A program made the position numbers and the translations under genes. The notes below the pieces were generated by a model, which saw nothing but the letters and a program-made list of their open reading frames with translations, had not been told where the DNA came from and made no database searches. Below, piece after piece: positions 7,399 to 16,238 of a stretch of 28,411 nt of DNA; positions within the stretch are counted from its first letter, which is position 1, and each line of letters begins with the position of its first letter. This stretch comes from QS-5-54-17 sp964489295 (GTDB lineage Bacteria; Patescibacteriota; Saccharimonadia; QS-5-54-17): positions 1 through 28,411 of the forward strand of contig CAZAXT010000010.1 of assembly GCA_964489295.1 (NCBI GenBank). Direction: 5' to 3'.

Positions 7399-8712
7399 TT
7401 AGGATTTGTGTCTCTTTTTCTCTCTCCACTGCAAACGTATCGGAGTGCCGGTGAAGTCGAACTCTTCCCGCAGGCGGGTTTCGACAAACCGTTTGTATGA
7501 CCAGTGCAGATACCATGTATGTGCACCGTAGATCGTGAATGTCGGCGGGGCGGTATCGGTCTGGGTGATGTAATTCAGTTTGGGGTGGCGATTTTTTAAG
7601 CCGGCCGGCGGATGATCAGTAACTGCTGTCCGGAGTACGGAGTTGAGTTCACTGGTGGAAATGGTTTGTTGCCGGGCTTTTCGTGCCTGTGAGGCGAGTG
7701 GCATGAGTTTGGTGAGATGATGTTGCTGCGTCGCTGAGGTGAGCAACAGCGGTGCCCACCACACGAACTGGAACGACGTACTCAACATATACTCGATCTC
7801 GTCCCGCGCTTTGTCGGTTCGTTCAGTCTGGTCCCATTTGTTTACGACCAGTATCAGCCCCTTCCCCGCTTCTTTGACCATTCCGGCGATCCGTTGATCC
7901 TGAGCGGTGGCGGGTTCCGTGGCGTCCAGGATCAAGGCGCAGACATCGTGTTCATTGATCGCCTCCAGCGTACGCAACACACTGAACCGTTCTATTGTCT
8001 GGCCGCCGGTTTTGGTTTTGCGGCGGAGGCCGGCGGTGTCGCTAATACGCCACGTTTGTTCGTCGTGAAGTATTTCTACTTCGGTTACGTCCCGGGTGGT
8101 TCCGGGTTGCTCGGACACGACTGCCCGCTCAGTTCCGGCTAGTGCATTCAATATGCTTGACTTGCCCACGTTGGGTCGCCCCAGGAGCGCCAGTGAAGGG
8201 GTGGTCGAAGCCGGTTTTATGGGTGTCTCTTCGATAGAGCCGGCAATCACGTCCAGAATATCGCCGGAACCCGTACCGTGGATGGCCGACACCGGCACGC
8301 TCGGTTCAGGCAGCTTATCCTGCTCTATGGGTCGTGCGGCTCGATCGGATTTATTGATGGCAGTAATGATGGGTTTACCACTTTTGTGGGCTTGCTTGAT
8401 GGTGCGAATATCTTCTTCGCTGAGTATGCTGCTACCATCTACGACCAGAAGTAAAATATCGGCACTTGCTCGAGCGATATCGATTTGATGCTGAATGGAG
8501 TCGCCCAACGTTTCGTCCGTGGACTCACCACCCGCGGTATCTACCAGCCAGAACTGTTTCCCGCGCCACTCCATGATGGCCTCGACGCGGTCACGTGTCG
8601 TTCCTGGTGCGTCGTACACGACCGCTTTCCGCTGGCCGAGCAGGCGGTTGAATAAGCTGGATTTGCCGACGTTCGTTCGGCCGATAATGGTGACAACGGG
8701 TAGTTTGTTCAT
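7399..8712 (-). CDS. der: Ribosome-assembly GTPase Der (EngA)
   Basis: 437 residues, usual length. Double-GTPase that helps assemble the large ribosomal subunit. First G domain: GRTNVGKS (11-18), DTAGG, NKSD (120-123). Second: GRPNVGKS (178-185), DTAGLRRKTK, NKWD (291-294). The KH-like domain is at about 355-437, ending in RLQWREKKRHKS. No Shine-Dalgarno sequence is visible before the ATG at 8712; TACGCT lies 7 bases upstream of it, so the message may be leaderless. Confidence 0.96.
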   Translation of the reverse strand: MNKLPVVTIIGRTNVGKSSLFNRLLGQRKAVVYDAPGTTRDRVEAIMEWRGKQFWLVDTAGGESTDETLGDSIQHQIDIARASADILLLVVDGSSILSEEDIRTIKQAHKSGKPIITAINKSDRAARPIEQDKLPEPSVPVSAIHGTGSGDILDVIAGSIEETPIKPASTTPSLALLGRPNVGKSSILNALAGTERAVVSEQPGTTRDVTEVEILHDEQTWRISDTAGLRRKTKTGGQTIERFSVLRTLEAINEHDVCALILDATEPATAQDQRIAGMVKEAGKGLILVVNKWDQTERTDKARDEIEYMLSTSFQFVWWAPLLLTSATQQHHLTKLMPLASQARKARQQTISTSELNSVLRTAVTDHPPAGLKNRHPKLNYITQTDTAPPTFTIYGAHTWYLHWSYKRFVETRLREEFDFTGTPIRLQWREKKRHKS

Positions 8713-8861
8713 ACGTAATAGCGTATCACGTGCCGGAGTAAGCGGTATTTAGTATACAGTATTGAGTAGCTAGTATTGGGTATGTGTATACCGGAATTTA
8801 GTTCGTCGGCTGCGGGGTGGGTTTGTCCGTGTACGCAGTACGCAGCATAACTCTCTATACT
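8713..8861. repeat. Intergenic short-word repeat between the two-component operon and der
   Basis: Two textures are visible: TAGTAT-type words (GTATTTAGTATACAGTATTG at 8745-8764, continuing as GAGTAGCTAGTATTGGGTATG) and tandem TACGCAG copies at 8832-8845. It matches the style of other gaps in this window. No gene is seen. Confidence 0.5.
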
Positions 8862-9545
8862 CTACACCTCCTCTCGATACTCCCCTTCTGTGAGGTTACC
8901 GAGTGTATAGTCGCCCAGTTGTAGGCGGAGCAGATCCGTAACCTTGTATCCCAGAGCAGCAAACGTGCGGCGGATTTGTCGATTCCGGCCTTCACGCATT
9001 ACTGCTCGATAGGTATGAGGTTGCGGGTTATAGGTTTCAGCTGAACCATCATTGATCTCAGTGATCTCAATACGACTGATACCATCTTCAAGTTCTACCC
9101 CTTCATGTATCGCGTTTCGGTCAGAATTTGATAGTGATTGGTCGAGGGTGACGTAGTATACTTTTGTTTTCTGATATTTCGGGTGGGTTAGGGTCTGGAT
9201 CAGATCGCCGTCATTGCTGAGCAACAGTAAGCCCCGGCTGTCTTTATCTAACCGGCCGATCGGTTTCATATGATACAGCGTTTTAGGTAATAGCGTATAT
9301 ATGGTTGGGTTATTACCTTGTCGCGCGCGACTGACGACGTACCCCGTTGGCTTATTGAGCATGATAGTATATACGGTTTGAGGGCACACCTCCGTCCCGT
9401 CTACACGGACGGTATCACCAGATTCAACCTGCATTCCAAGTTCAGCCGGCTCACCATTTACGGTGATCCGGTTTCCTCGAATGGCGTCATCAACTTGCCG
9501 ACGCGACATCCCCGTTGTCCGGGCTATATACTGATTGATCCTCAC
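8862..9545 (-). CDS. RsuA/RluB-family rRNA pseudouridine synthase
   Basis: 227 residues. Isomerises a uridine in ribosomal RNA. An S4 RNA-binding domain occupies about 1-47. The catalytic domain has its aspartate D100 in GRLDKDSRGLLLLSNDGDL, and the family's C-terminal motif EGRNRQIRR follows. The start is GTG at 9545, whose bases overlap the TGA stop of the response regulator (GTGA), so translation is coupled to that gene. Which base and which rRNA are modified cannot be read from the sequence; RluB or RsuA are the nearest names. Its place as last gene of a two-component operon is unusual. Confidence 0.9.
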   Translation of the reverse strand: MRINQYIARTTGMSRRQVDDAIRGNRITVNGEPAELGMQVESGDTVRVDGTEVCPQTVYTIMLNKPTGYVVSRARQGNNPTIYTLLPKTLYHMKPIGRLDKDSRGLLLLSNDGDLIQTLTHPKYQKTKVYYVTLDQSLSNSDRNAIHEGVELEDGISRIEITEINDGSAETYNPQPHTYRAVMREGRNRQIRRTFAALGYKVTDLLRLQLGDYTLGNLTEGEYREEV

Positions 9546-10303
9546 TCCGAAGCGGTTTTTTGCTGACCTTCGGATGTATCTGATTGAGCAGCTTCCTGCT
9601 GGTTTTGCGATGTATCACCACTACTGTCATTATCCGATTGACCATCATTCGAAGCAGTTTGCGAGGAGTCCTGTTGTGATTGTGCTTGATTTTGTTGCTG
9701 ATTGTCCGGGTTCTGTTGCATTTGCGTGTCGATGTCGTTGATCTCATCGGCCGCTTGATTTGGCTTGGCTTTTGACTGACCGGATTGTTGGCCTGATTGT
9801 TTGGTTGCCGCTACATTTTGCGCTGCTTGGTCTGCCTGGTCCGGTTGATCATCCTGGCTCTCATCGCTGTTCTCATCAGGTAAGCGGCCACTCGAAGTCG
9901 TGACAATAGATGTCGATTGACCGTCTCCTCCGCCGCCATCCTGCACCAATTCTTTAACCGTTTCTACTACGTCTTCAAGGGTGATCTGGGATTTGATCAA
10001 ATATTTGTCCACTCCCAGCTGTTCACCACGTTCTTTATCCGATTCCTGACTGAGCGCGGAGAGCATTACGACTTTGGTGTTTTCTGTTTCAGGGGTTGAA
10101 CGTAAAATGTCCAGTACGTCGAACCCGCTGATCTTAGGCATCATGATGTCGAGCAGTATTAATTGCGGTTTTTCTGATACAGCTTTGGAGAGGGCTTCTT
10201 CGCCGTCCGCCGCCAGTACTAATTCGTGTCCTTCAGCACTGAGCCGGGCTGCGTAAATTTCGCGGAGATTAATATCGTCTTCGACTAGTAAAACTTTAGA
10301 CAT
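9542..10303 (-). CDS. Stand-alone receiver (CheY-like) response regulator with disordered acidic/Q-rich tail
   Basis: 253 residues. The receiver domain is residues 1-120: acidic pocket E8-D9, phosphoacceptor D52 in LILLDIMMPK, switch serine in VVMLSAL, and the conserved lysine in YLIKSQ. No DNA-binding or enzymatic output domain follows. The remaining 130 residues are a low-complexity tail rich in Q, D, S and N. The gene starts 11 bases after the kinase stop, with GAGGGAAA just ahead of the ATG, so the two form a cognate pair. Output must be through protein contacts or through the tail; I cannot tell which. Confidence 0.9.
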   Translation of the reverse strand: MSKVLLVEDDINLREIYAARLSAEGHELVLAADGEEALSKAVSEKPQLILLDIMMPKISGFDVLDILRSTPETENTKVVMLSALSQESDKERGEQLGVDKYLIKSQITLEDVVETVKELVQDGGGGDGQSTSIVTTSSGRLPDENSDESQDDQPDQADQAAQNVAATKQSGQQSGQSKAKPNQAADEINDIDTQMQQNPDNQQQNQAQSQQDSSQTASNDGQSDNDSSGDTSQNQQEAAQSDTSEGQQKTASE

Positions 10304-10314
10304 TTTCCCTCATT

Positions 10315-12102
10315 CTACGTGTCTGTTGTCGTTGGTGCAACTGTTGCATTCGTCTTCTGCCGATTCTCCTGTTGTGATTGCCCGCTTGCAGCGGACTGTC
10401 CGCTCGAAGCAGACTGCGTTTCCATTTTAGCACGTAATTCTTGTGCTTGCGAATAGGTAAGTCGTGGCAGACTAAAGTAAAAACTGCTTCCCTTATCTTC
10501 TTCGCTTTCGACCCAGATGCGCCCGTTATACATTTCGATAATAGTTCGGCATAAATACAAACCGAGACCGGTGCCGCCAATCTCTCTGGTCTTGCTGTTG
10601 TCGACCCGGTAAAATTTCTGGAACAGGTGCTCGACTTCATCTTCAGGGATGCCGATTCCCTGGTCGTGTACGCCGACCGTGACTTGCTTGTCGTCACCGT
10701 TAATGCTGGCATTAACTTCGCCTTCAGGAGTGAATTTGATGGCGTTATCCACGAGGTTGATGAACACTTCACGGATCCGTTCAGCGTCCGCATTGACGTA
10801 AAACAACGGCATGACGCCATTTTGGTCGGTTCCGATGCCGCTATGGGACTTCAGTTTTAATTCCAAACCTTTCTGCTCGGCTTTGAATTGCAATTCGTCC
10901 ACGGCGGCCTTGACGACCTTCCCCAGCTCGAACGGTTCCGGTTGTTGGTCCAGTTTGTTGTCTTCGAGTTTGGTAATGGAGAGCAAATCTTTGAACAGTT
11001 TACCCAAATGCTGGGTGGATTCGTAGGCTTTCTGGATGTATTTCTGAGCATTTTCATCGATCGTCGAGACTTGCTGGTTCAACGCTAAGGATAGGAACCC
11101 TTCAATGGCGGCCACCGGTGTGCGCATCTCGTGCGAAGCAGTGGAAATGAATTCATCGCGCTCCCGGGCCGCCTTTTTCTCCTGGCTGATATCGCTGAAT
11201 ACCGCTACGGTTCCGGTGACCGTGTCGGCGCTAGCAAAGATGGGCGCAATCGTCAGTGATAAGTGTACTCGTTTCTGCTGCCGATTGAGCATGGTGATGT
11301 CTTTGCGCCGTATACTCTGTTTTGCCCTGATGACATAGTGGAACAAGTCATTATTTCCGGTTAGTTCGTTCCCTTCTTCATCTTCCAGAGGTATGACTTG
11401 GGTGTAATGGATGCCGGTCGCTTCATCCTCCGCCCAGCCGGTGATGTTCGCGGCCGGTTGATTGAAGAGCTGTATAGCTCCGGATAAGTCCGTAACTAAT
11501 GCGCCATCACCGATGCTCTTGAGTAAAATATCGGATTTCAACTGTTCGATTTCCAGTTTTTCTTCCAGTTCGTTACTCTGGCTTTTCTGGAACACCTCTT
11601 CTTTTTGGGGGTGATGCCGCCACAGCCATAACCCGAGCACACCGGTAACGATACTGGCGACCGCATAGATGGCATTATCGACCGCGAAATCCGCTGTCGC
11701 GTTGGCGAGCACGGAAGCTACTCCTAGATACACGACGGTCACAAGTACGTATCCTGCTACGATGTATCGGTTCAGGGCGGCGGCAAACAGCACGATCACC
11801 AACCAAAATACGAAGTATGGTGACGAAAACCCACCGGTCGCGAGCAACAAAACGGCCATGTTGCCGCTGAAAAGCAATAAATCGATGAAGGTTGCCCATA
11901 TATCCGACTTTTGACTTACGAAATATCGCAACAAAAAGAAGTAAACGAGATGTATGCCGGCAATAAACAAATTAAGCGGAGATGTGCCCAGTAATTCACC
12001 GGGACCAAGGAATTGCCCGAAAACCAGGAGCACGTACAGTGTGACGATCGCCAAACTGCCACCAAGCAGCGCGTATTGTAAGTGGCGGTACAGTGCATGC
12101 AT
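10315..12102 (-). CDS. Membrane sensor histidine kinase with PAS domain
   Basis: 595 residues. About six hydrophobic segments fill the first 165 residues (MASE-like multi-pass sensor). A charged linker, then a PAS domain (about 188-310), follows. The dimerisation/phosphoacceptor domain has H324 in STASHEMRTPVAAIEG. The ATPase domain shows the N box with N453 in NLVDNAIKFT, then DQGIGIPEDEVEHLFQKFYR and GGTGLGLYLCR. The last 45 residues are S/Q/T-rich, similar in texture to the tail of the partner regulator. First gene of the kinase-regulator-pseudouridine synthase operon. No clear Shine-Dalgarno sequence precedes the ATG. The signal sensed is unknown; the multi-pass membrane part without a large outside loop suggests a membrane or small hydrophobic cue. 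Confidence 0.93.
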   Translation of the reverse strand: MHALYRHLQYALLGGSLAIVTLYVLLVFGQFLGPGELLGTSPLNLFIAGIHLVYFFLLRYFVSQKSDIWATFIDLLLFSGNMAVLLLATGGFSSPYFVFWLVIVLFAAALNRYIVAGYVLVTVVYLGVASVLANATADFAVDNAIYAVASIVTGVLGLWLWRHHPQKEEVFQKSQSNELEEKLEIEQLKSDILLKSIGDGALVTDLSGAIQLFNQPAANITGWAEDEATGIHYTQVIPLEDEEGNELTGNNDLFHYVIRAKQSIRRKDITMLNRQQKRVHLSLTIAPIFASADTVTGTVAVFSDISQEKKAARERDEFISTASHEMRTPVAAIEGFLSLALNQQVSTIDENAQKYIQKAYESTQHLGKLFKDLLSITKLEDNKLDQQPEPFELGKVVKAAVDELQFKAEQKGLELKLKSHSGIGTDQNGVMPLFYVNADAERIREVFINLVDNAIKFTPEGEVNASINGDDKQVTVGVHDQGIGIPEDEVEHLFQKFYRVDNSKTREIGGTGLGLYLCRTIIEMYNGRIWVESEEDKGSSFYFSLPRLTYSQAQELRAKMETQSASSGQSAASGQSQQENRQKTNATVAPTTTDT

Positions 12103-12463
12103 AACTGTTTGGAATAAGCCTTATGGTTATTACCCATCAGTATATAGTATTTGGCATTCAGTATTAAGTATGAGTGCAGAATATGAAGTTGAAATTTGGA
12201 ATACGGAATTCGGAAGCCGCGATGAGTAGTAAAAGTAAGCGGCATGACGTATGACAGGTATTACACCCAGAAGTGCCTGGCCGTTTTTTTTAAGGTTCCC
12301 ACATTTTATCCTTGATAATTTACGTATTATTTCACCTTACTGCCACCCTGCAACTCTATCCCCTTATACCCTAATATCTCAAACCCGCGACTTATTAATT
12401 AGCAGTAAAACTGCTCTTTCGTGCTTTATACCGTATACTTTATACTAAATACTGACCTGTCAG
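12103..12463. other. Gene-free stretch between the histidine kinase and tRNA-Glu
   Basis: 361 bases without a credible gene. It holds TAGTAT/AGTATT words (12139-12172), an AATTTGGAATACGGAATTCGG block (about 12193-12213), a GCCGC...GCGGC inverted pair (12216-12242), a T8 run at 12283-12290 with only a weak 4-pair hairpin before it, and TATACT words just ahead of the tRNA (12434-12446) that may include its -10. A possible minus-strand kinase promoter is TTAATA-17-TATACT (12167-12139). None of these is strong. Confidence 0.4.
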
Positions 12464-12539
12464 GGCCCCATCGTCTAGAGGTCCAGGACGCCAGCCTCTC
12501 ACGCTGGTAACCGGGGTTCGAATCCCCGTGGGGCCACCA
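12464..12539 (+). tRNA. tRNA-Glu (anticodon CUC), CCA encoded
   Basis: Full cloverleaf: acceptor GGCCCCA pairs with TGGGGCC, the discriminator is A, and the terminal CCA is in the gene. Anticodon stem CCAGC/GCTGG encloses the loop CTCTCAC, giving anticodon CTC. T arm is CGGGG-TTCGAAT-CCCCG. It reads GAG codons; the cell should have another tRNA-Glu with UUC elsewhere. Confidence 0.96.
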
Positions 12540-12568
12540 AGTGTATGTATACCTTGATTCATACGTAT

Positions 12569-12584
12569 CTCGATAAAATCGAGG
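12569..12584 (+). promoter_or_regulatory. Hairpin overlapping the ribosome site of the LssY_C gene
   Basis: CTCGAT and ATCGAG pair around an AAA loop (12569-12583). The 3' arm contains GAG of the GAGG ribosome site (12581-12584), which lies 8 bases before the TTG start. The stem would hide the site unless melted. Confidence 0.45.
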
Positions 12585-12592
12585 CATATTAA

Positions 12593-13441
12593 TTGAATAA
12601 GTTTCGGAGTCAAGAGCTGAAATCTCATAACCCAGAACGCAGCTTTTATCTGAATGCCGTGATTCTTGTTAGCCGCGGCGCGGCAGTATTTGCCTTCTTC
12701 GCGCTCGTGTACGTGGTGTACGGGCATATACTCCAACAGGTATTCGATACCGCCGGCATTATTGCCGCCTTCGTGTTTTTATGGCTGTTTACTGCGTATG
12801 TGGTTCTACCGCTGGTACACCGGTTTCTGGCGAACGTGTATTTGCCGGATTACTATATTGGCCGGGCGAAAACCGGTGATGGATTGCTGGCCGACCCTGT
12901 CAATATAGTCGTTACAGGAAAACAGCGCCGCCTTATTGCTACGATGAAGGAAGCCGGATGGACATTAGCGGATCCGGTTACACCAAAAACCGCTTTGAAA
13001 ACGATATGGTATGGATTGGTTGGGCGGATGTATATGACCGCCCCTGTCAGCAGTTTATTTTTGTTCAACAAAAAACAGGATCTGGCGTTCCAAAAGGAAG
13101 TACCCGGAGAACCGCACGCGCGTCATCATATCCGTTTCTGGTCCGTACCGGAAGGATGGCTGCTTCCTGGCGGGTATCGCGCCGATTGGCTGGGTGCCGC
13201 CACATATGACAGACGCATCGGACTTTCGTTGTTTACGGGGCAGATAACGCACAAGATCGACGAAGCGACTGACCGGGAGCGGGATTTTGTGGCAGGCGAC
13301 CTAAAATCCGCGAGAGCCGGTGTCCGGGTAGTGGCAAACTTCAATACGGCGTACCGGCATCGGAATGGTGGCGGCGATAGTATCGAGACGGACGGCGCTA
13401 TGCCGTTTATCAACTTGAATGATAGCGATTTACAATCATAG
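12593..13441 (+). CDS. Membrane protein with LssY C-terminal (LssY_C) domain
   Basis: 282 residues. Two membrane segments (about 22-45 and 53-78) are followed by a soluble domain of about 150 residues, starting at DPVNIVVTGKQRRLIATMKEAGW. This matches the pattern I know as LssY_C, a domain of unknown biochemical function often found in or beside phosphatase-like membrane proteins. WLGAATYDRRIGLSLFTGQITHKIDEATDRERDF is the typical second half (positions about 206-240). The start is TTG at 12593: a stop codon lies directly before it in frame, and GAGG sits 8 bases upstream. It stands alone after tRNA-Glu and converges on the DUF3048 gene with 46 bases between them. Confidence 0.7.
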   Translation: MNKFRSQELKSHNPERSFYLNAVILVSRGAAVFAFFALVYVVYGHILQQVFDTAGIIAAFVFLWLFTAYVVLPLVHRFLANVYLPDYYIGRAKTGDGLLADPVNIVVTGKQRRLIATMKEAGWTLADPVTPKTALKTIWYGLVGRMYMTAPVSSLFLFNKKQDLAFQKEVPGEPHARHHIRFWSVPEGWLLPGGYRADWLGAATYDRRIGLSLFTGQITHKIDEATDRERDFVAGDLKSARAGVRVVANFNTAYRHRNGGGDSIETDGAMPFINLNDSDLQS

Positions 13442-13487
13442 ACCTGTCGGTTTTTGTATTGTCGTGGTTTAATCTACACCAAGTCGT

Positions 13488-14564
13488 TTAATAATTAACT
13501 GATTGTCCTGACGGAAGAATAGCAAACCATGAATCGCCGCGGTTCAATGGCACCTGATCACCTCCCCCATCCATTATCTTGATCCGATCGTCGTAACTCT
13601 CCTGCCGCCATGTGCCCCTGGTGACCGTACCGTTTTTAAATACCTGAGCGTTACCGCTGCCGATGGTTTCCATGACCGCGTACCGTCCTTGCTTGGTGGT
13701 CGGCATGCGGATGAGCACGATATTTTTGACCGTGATCGGATTTCCCGTAGCGGTATCAACATGCGGTGCGCCCGCCATGTATCGCTGGTAGCGATTGCTC
13801 CCCTTTTGGTATCGGAATTGAGCTTGGTACTGGGAGCTGGAGTAGTTAATGGTAATCCTGGTCGCATCCGGTTGCTGCGCCGGTTCACCGTCGTTGTGGG
13901 GTATGGAAGCGAATTCACTCTTGGTGTACCCCAAACGTTTTTGTAAATCGCGGAGATCCTGAACGCTGGAGTACATATTGTGGGGAGCCGGTCGGCTTCC
14001 ATTCCGGTAATACGGTCCGTTGTGAGCGAATTGGTCCAAGTCTTTAGCGCTGCGTCGGTCAGCGAGTTGCAGTGCTTCGGCGCTTCCTCCCACGTGCGCG
14101 ATCGGTGCGTCGAACCCCATAACCCAGTCAAGAAAGTAGGGGCGCAGACTTCGTACCGGACCGATTCGACCGGGCGCTTTACTTTGATACAGTGCCATAA
14201 ACCGGGTGATGCCGCCCTCGACCACCGCTTCAAAAACGATATCAGCCGCATCAAGTCCCGTTTGCGGCCGGGCCGCGGGCGAATTCTCGATCATAACCCC
14301 GGTCACGGGTTGTTGGGCTGCTTTGGGTTTGACCTTCACTCCGGTTAACGGCGCCGGTTGTTTGGTGGGTTTGAGCGGTTTTTCTTTTCGGGTCGTTGTC
14401 TCACCGTTGACCCGGTCGGTACCTGCTAAGTCAGGATTGTGTGTGTATAAAAATCCGCCGATGCCACCCGCGATAACAGCGGTAAGGACAGCGAGCACTA
14501 TCCAGTGATTCCGTGCCCAGTGCGTCATGTTTTTAAACGTTGGAAATCTCATATGCTTGTGCAT
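13488..14564 (-). CDS. DUF3048 (YerB-type) membrane-anchored protein
   Basis: 358 residues. An N-terminal signal anchor (about 21-40) precedes a proline/lysine-rich spacer and then the two-part DUF3048 domain, with hallmarks PVTGVMIENSPAARPQTGL, ADIVFEAVVEGGITRFMALY and RIGPVRSLRPYFLDW. B. subtilis YerB is a lipoprotein of this family; here there is no lipobox cysteine. The soluble part should face outward. Its ATG overlaps the gltX stop by one base (TAATG), so it is translated by coupling to gltX. Function is unknown; a cell-wall role has been suggested for the family. Confidence 0.85.
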   Translation of the reverse strand: MHKHMRFPTFKNMTHWARNHWIVLAVLTAVIAGGIGGFLYTHNPDLAGTDRVNGETTTRKEKPLKPTKQPAPLTGVKVKPKAAQQPVTGVMIENSPAARPQTGLDAADIVFEAVVEGGITRFMALYQSKAPGRIGPVRSLRPYFLDWVMGFDAPIAHVGGSAEALQLADRRSAKDLDQFAHNGPYYRNGSRPAPHNMYSSVQDLRDLQKRLGYTKSEFASIPHNDGEPAQQPDATRITINYSSSQYQAQFRYQKGSNRYQRYMAGAPHVDTATGNPITVKNIVLIRMPTTKQGRYAVMETIGSGNAQVFKNGTVTRGTWRQESYDDRIKIMDGGGDQVPLNRGDSWFAILPSGQSVNY

Positions 14565-15985
14565 TATGCCACGTTTTGCCCCCGTGACAAAACAGCATTG
14601 AGTCGCCGCATCACGGTCTCTTTGCCGAGTGCATGCATCGTTTCGAACAAACCGGGAGCGGCCGTTTGTCCGGTGATGCTGATCCGGATAACTTTGAACA
14701 ATTCACCGGTTTTGACGTCCATTTCCTCGACCAAACCGCGTAATCGTTCCTCCAGGTCGGATTCGCTGAAATCCGAGGATTCGATGGTTTCGAGTACACG
14801 GGGGAGCCAGCGACGGACATTATCCATATCGAGCTGCTCAGGGTATTCGTTCGGATCGGCAAAAAAGAACCATGTAACATCGGGTAACTCGCCAAGGTAT
14901 TTGAGCCGCTCATGTACCAGAGTCAGCACATGCCGTTTGTAATCCACTGTTGCATCACGAGCAGCGTCGGGCCAGAATACTTCCGCGCGTTGACTGAGGT
15001 CGTCCAAACTAAGAGCGCGGATGTGATGTCCGCTGATCCAATCCAGACGCTGGCTGTCGAATACGGCCGGGCTTTTCTGGATACGCTCAAGTGAAAATCG
15101 TTCCACGAGTTCTCCGGCGGTGTAGATTTCCTGGGTAGTACCGTCGTTCCATCCTAGGGTGGCCAGGAAGTTGATGAGGGCTTCGGGGAGGTATCCGTGA
15201 TCGCGGTACTCCAACGCGCCCAGCGCGCCATGCCGTTTGCTCAGCTTGGCCTTGTCCGGCCCGTATACCGGCGGCACGTGTACGAATACCGGCGGCTCCC
15301 AGCCGAAAGCGGCGTACAACTGCAGGAATTTGGGCGTAGATGAGAGGAATTCGTCTCCGCGGAGTACGTGTGAAACGTCCATCAAATGATCATCCACGAC
15401 ATTGGCGAAATTATAGGTCGGCCAACCGTCCGATTTGATGCAGACGAAATCGTCCAGTTCGTTTCCTTTGCGTGATTGCTGTCCATACACGACGTCATCC
15501 CAGGACGGGTCGTATGATTCATCGATGGCGAACCGGAGTACGTGCGGTTCATCCGGCGACCCGTCGGTTGTCAGTTGGGAGCGGTCGACTTTGAAGGGGC
15601 GTTTTTCTTTCTGGGCAGCTTGGCGCATGCGCTCAAGCTCTTCCGGCGGCGTCCAGTCACGGTAAAGCCATCCCTGCTCCAGTAAGGTTTCGGCGTGTTT
15701 CTGGTATCGATCCAAGCGTTCCGATTGCCAATACGGTCCGTAATCTCCCCCGATGCGCGGTCCTTCATCCCAGTGCAGTCCAAGCCACTCCAGACCGTCC
15801 ATGATGTAATCGGCCGCATCTTCGACCAGCCGTTCCCGGTCAGTGTCTTCGAACCGCAGTATGAATGTGCCGTTTTGGTTGCGAGCGAACAGCCAGTTAA
15901 ATAAGGCGGTCCGAAATCCGCCCACGTGCATATAGCCGGTCGGGCTGGGCGCGAACCGGACCCGCGGCGCTTTTGATTCAGTCAT
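14564..15985 (-). CDS. gltX: Glutamyl-tRNA synthetase
   Basis: 473 residues. Class I synthetase that charges tRNA with glutamate in the cytosol. FAPSPTGYMHVGG (11-23) contains the HIGH-type motif as HVGG, and the KMSKS-type loop is KLSKRHG (247-253). The C-terminal helical anticodon-binding part ends in the usual FETMHALGKETVMRRL region. Whether it also charges tRNA-Gln cannot be decided here. There is no ribosome site before the ATG: TATACC (16000-15995) and TATAAA lie within 15 bases upstream, pointing to a leaderless or nearly leaderless message. Confidence 0.97.
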   Translation of the reverse strand: MTESKAPRVRFAPSPTGYMHVGGFRTALFNWLFARNQNGTFILRFEDTDRERLVEDAADYIMDGLEWLGLHWDEGPRIGGDYGPYWQSERLDRYQKHAETLLEQGWLYRDWTPPEELERMRQAAQKEKRPFKVDRSQLTTDGSPDEPHVLRFAIDESYDPSWDDVVYGQQSRKGNELDDFVCIKSDGWPTYNFANVVDDHLMDVSHVLRGDEFLSSTPKFLQLYAAFGWEPPVFVHVPPVYGPDKAKLSKRHGALGALEYRDHGYLPEALINFLATLGWNDGTTQEIYTAGELVERFSLERIQKSPAVFDSQRLDWISGHHIRALSLDDLSQRAEVFWPDAARDATVDYKRHVLTLVHERLKYLGELPDVTWFFFADPNEYPEQLDMDNVRRWLPRVLETIESSDFSESDLEERLRGLVEEMDVKTGELFKVIRISITGQTAAPGLFETMHALGKETVMRRLNAVLSRGQNVA

Positions 15986-15994
15986 ACTTTATAG

Positions 15995-16000
15995 GGTATA
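15995..16000 (-). promoter_or_regulatory. Probable -10 of gltX, near-leaderless
   Basis: TATACC occupies bases -15 to -10 relative to the ATG of gltX. There is no purine-rich ribosome site between it and the start. An overlapping TATAAA is closer still but would be too near to serve as -10. Confidence 0.45.
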
Positions 16001-16032
16001 GGGACAGTTAAAAGGTGGCAAGCCTTACTGTT

Positions 16033-16135
16033 ACCGATTCCTAAATCCGAAAACCCTAAACTCTAAACAATTTCTAATGCTCAAAATTCTAAACCCTTTA
16101 GGTAATTAGAATTTTGAATTTAGTATTTCGATAGT
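16033..16135. repeat. AT-rich intergenic repeat upstream of gltX
   Basis: It is made of words such as CCTAAATCCGAAAACCCTAA and CTCTAAACAATTTCTAA. It contains a perfect 11-base inverted repeat, CAAAATTCTAA (16082-16092) and TTAGAATTTTG (16106-16116), around a 13-base loop. Similar words occur at 7270-7398 and 26741-26830. The rest of the gap to 16238 shows nothing recognisable. Confidence 0.6.
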
Positions 16136-16238
16136 AGTGCTTGGTGTTTTATAGTCCATGTTCAACTTTTCCCTTCTTGCTATTTGCTACAGGATGCTCG
16201 TAAAATTCACGATTTACACCGAAGGTTGTTTCTGAGGG

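Noticed and set aside
12283..12290. T8 run as a terminator
   Set aside because: Only a weak 4-pair hairpin precedes it, and no plus-strand gene lies upstream.
12440..12736. Minus-strand reading frame of 98 residues across tRNA-Glu
   Set aside because: Its GPTGIRTPVTSVRG stretch is the well-known false peptide produced by translating the complement of a tRNA gene; it also overlaps the start of the LssY_C gene.
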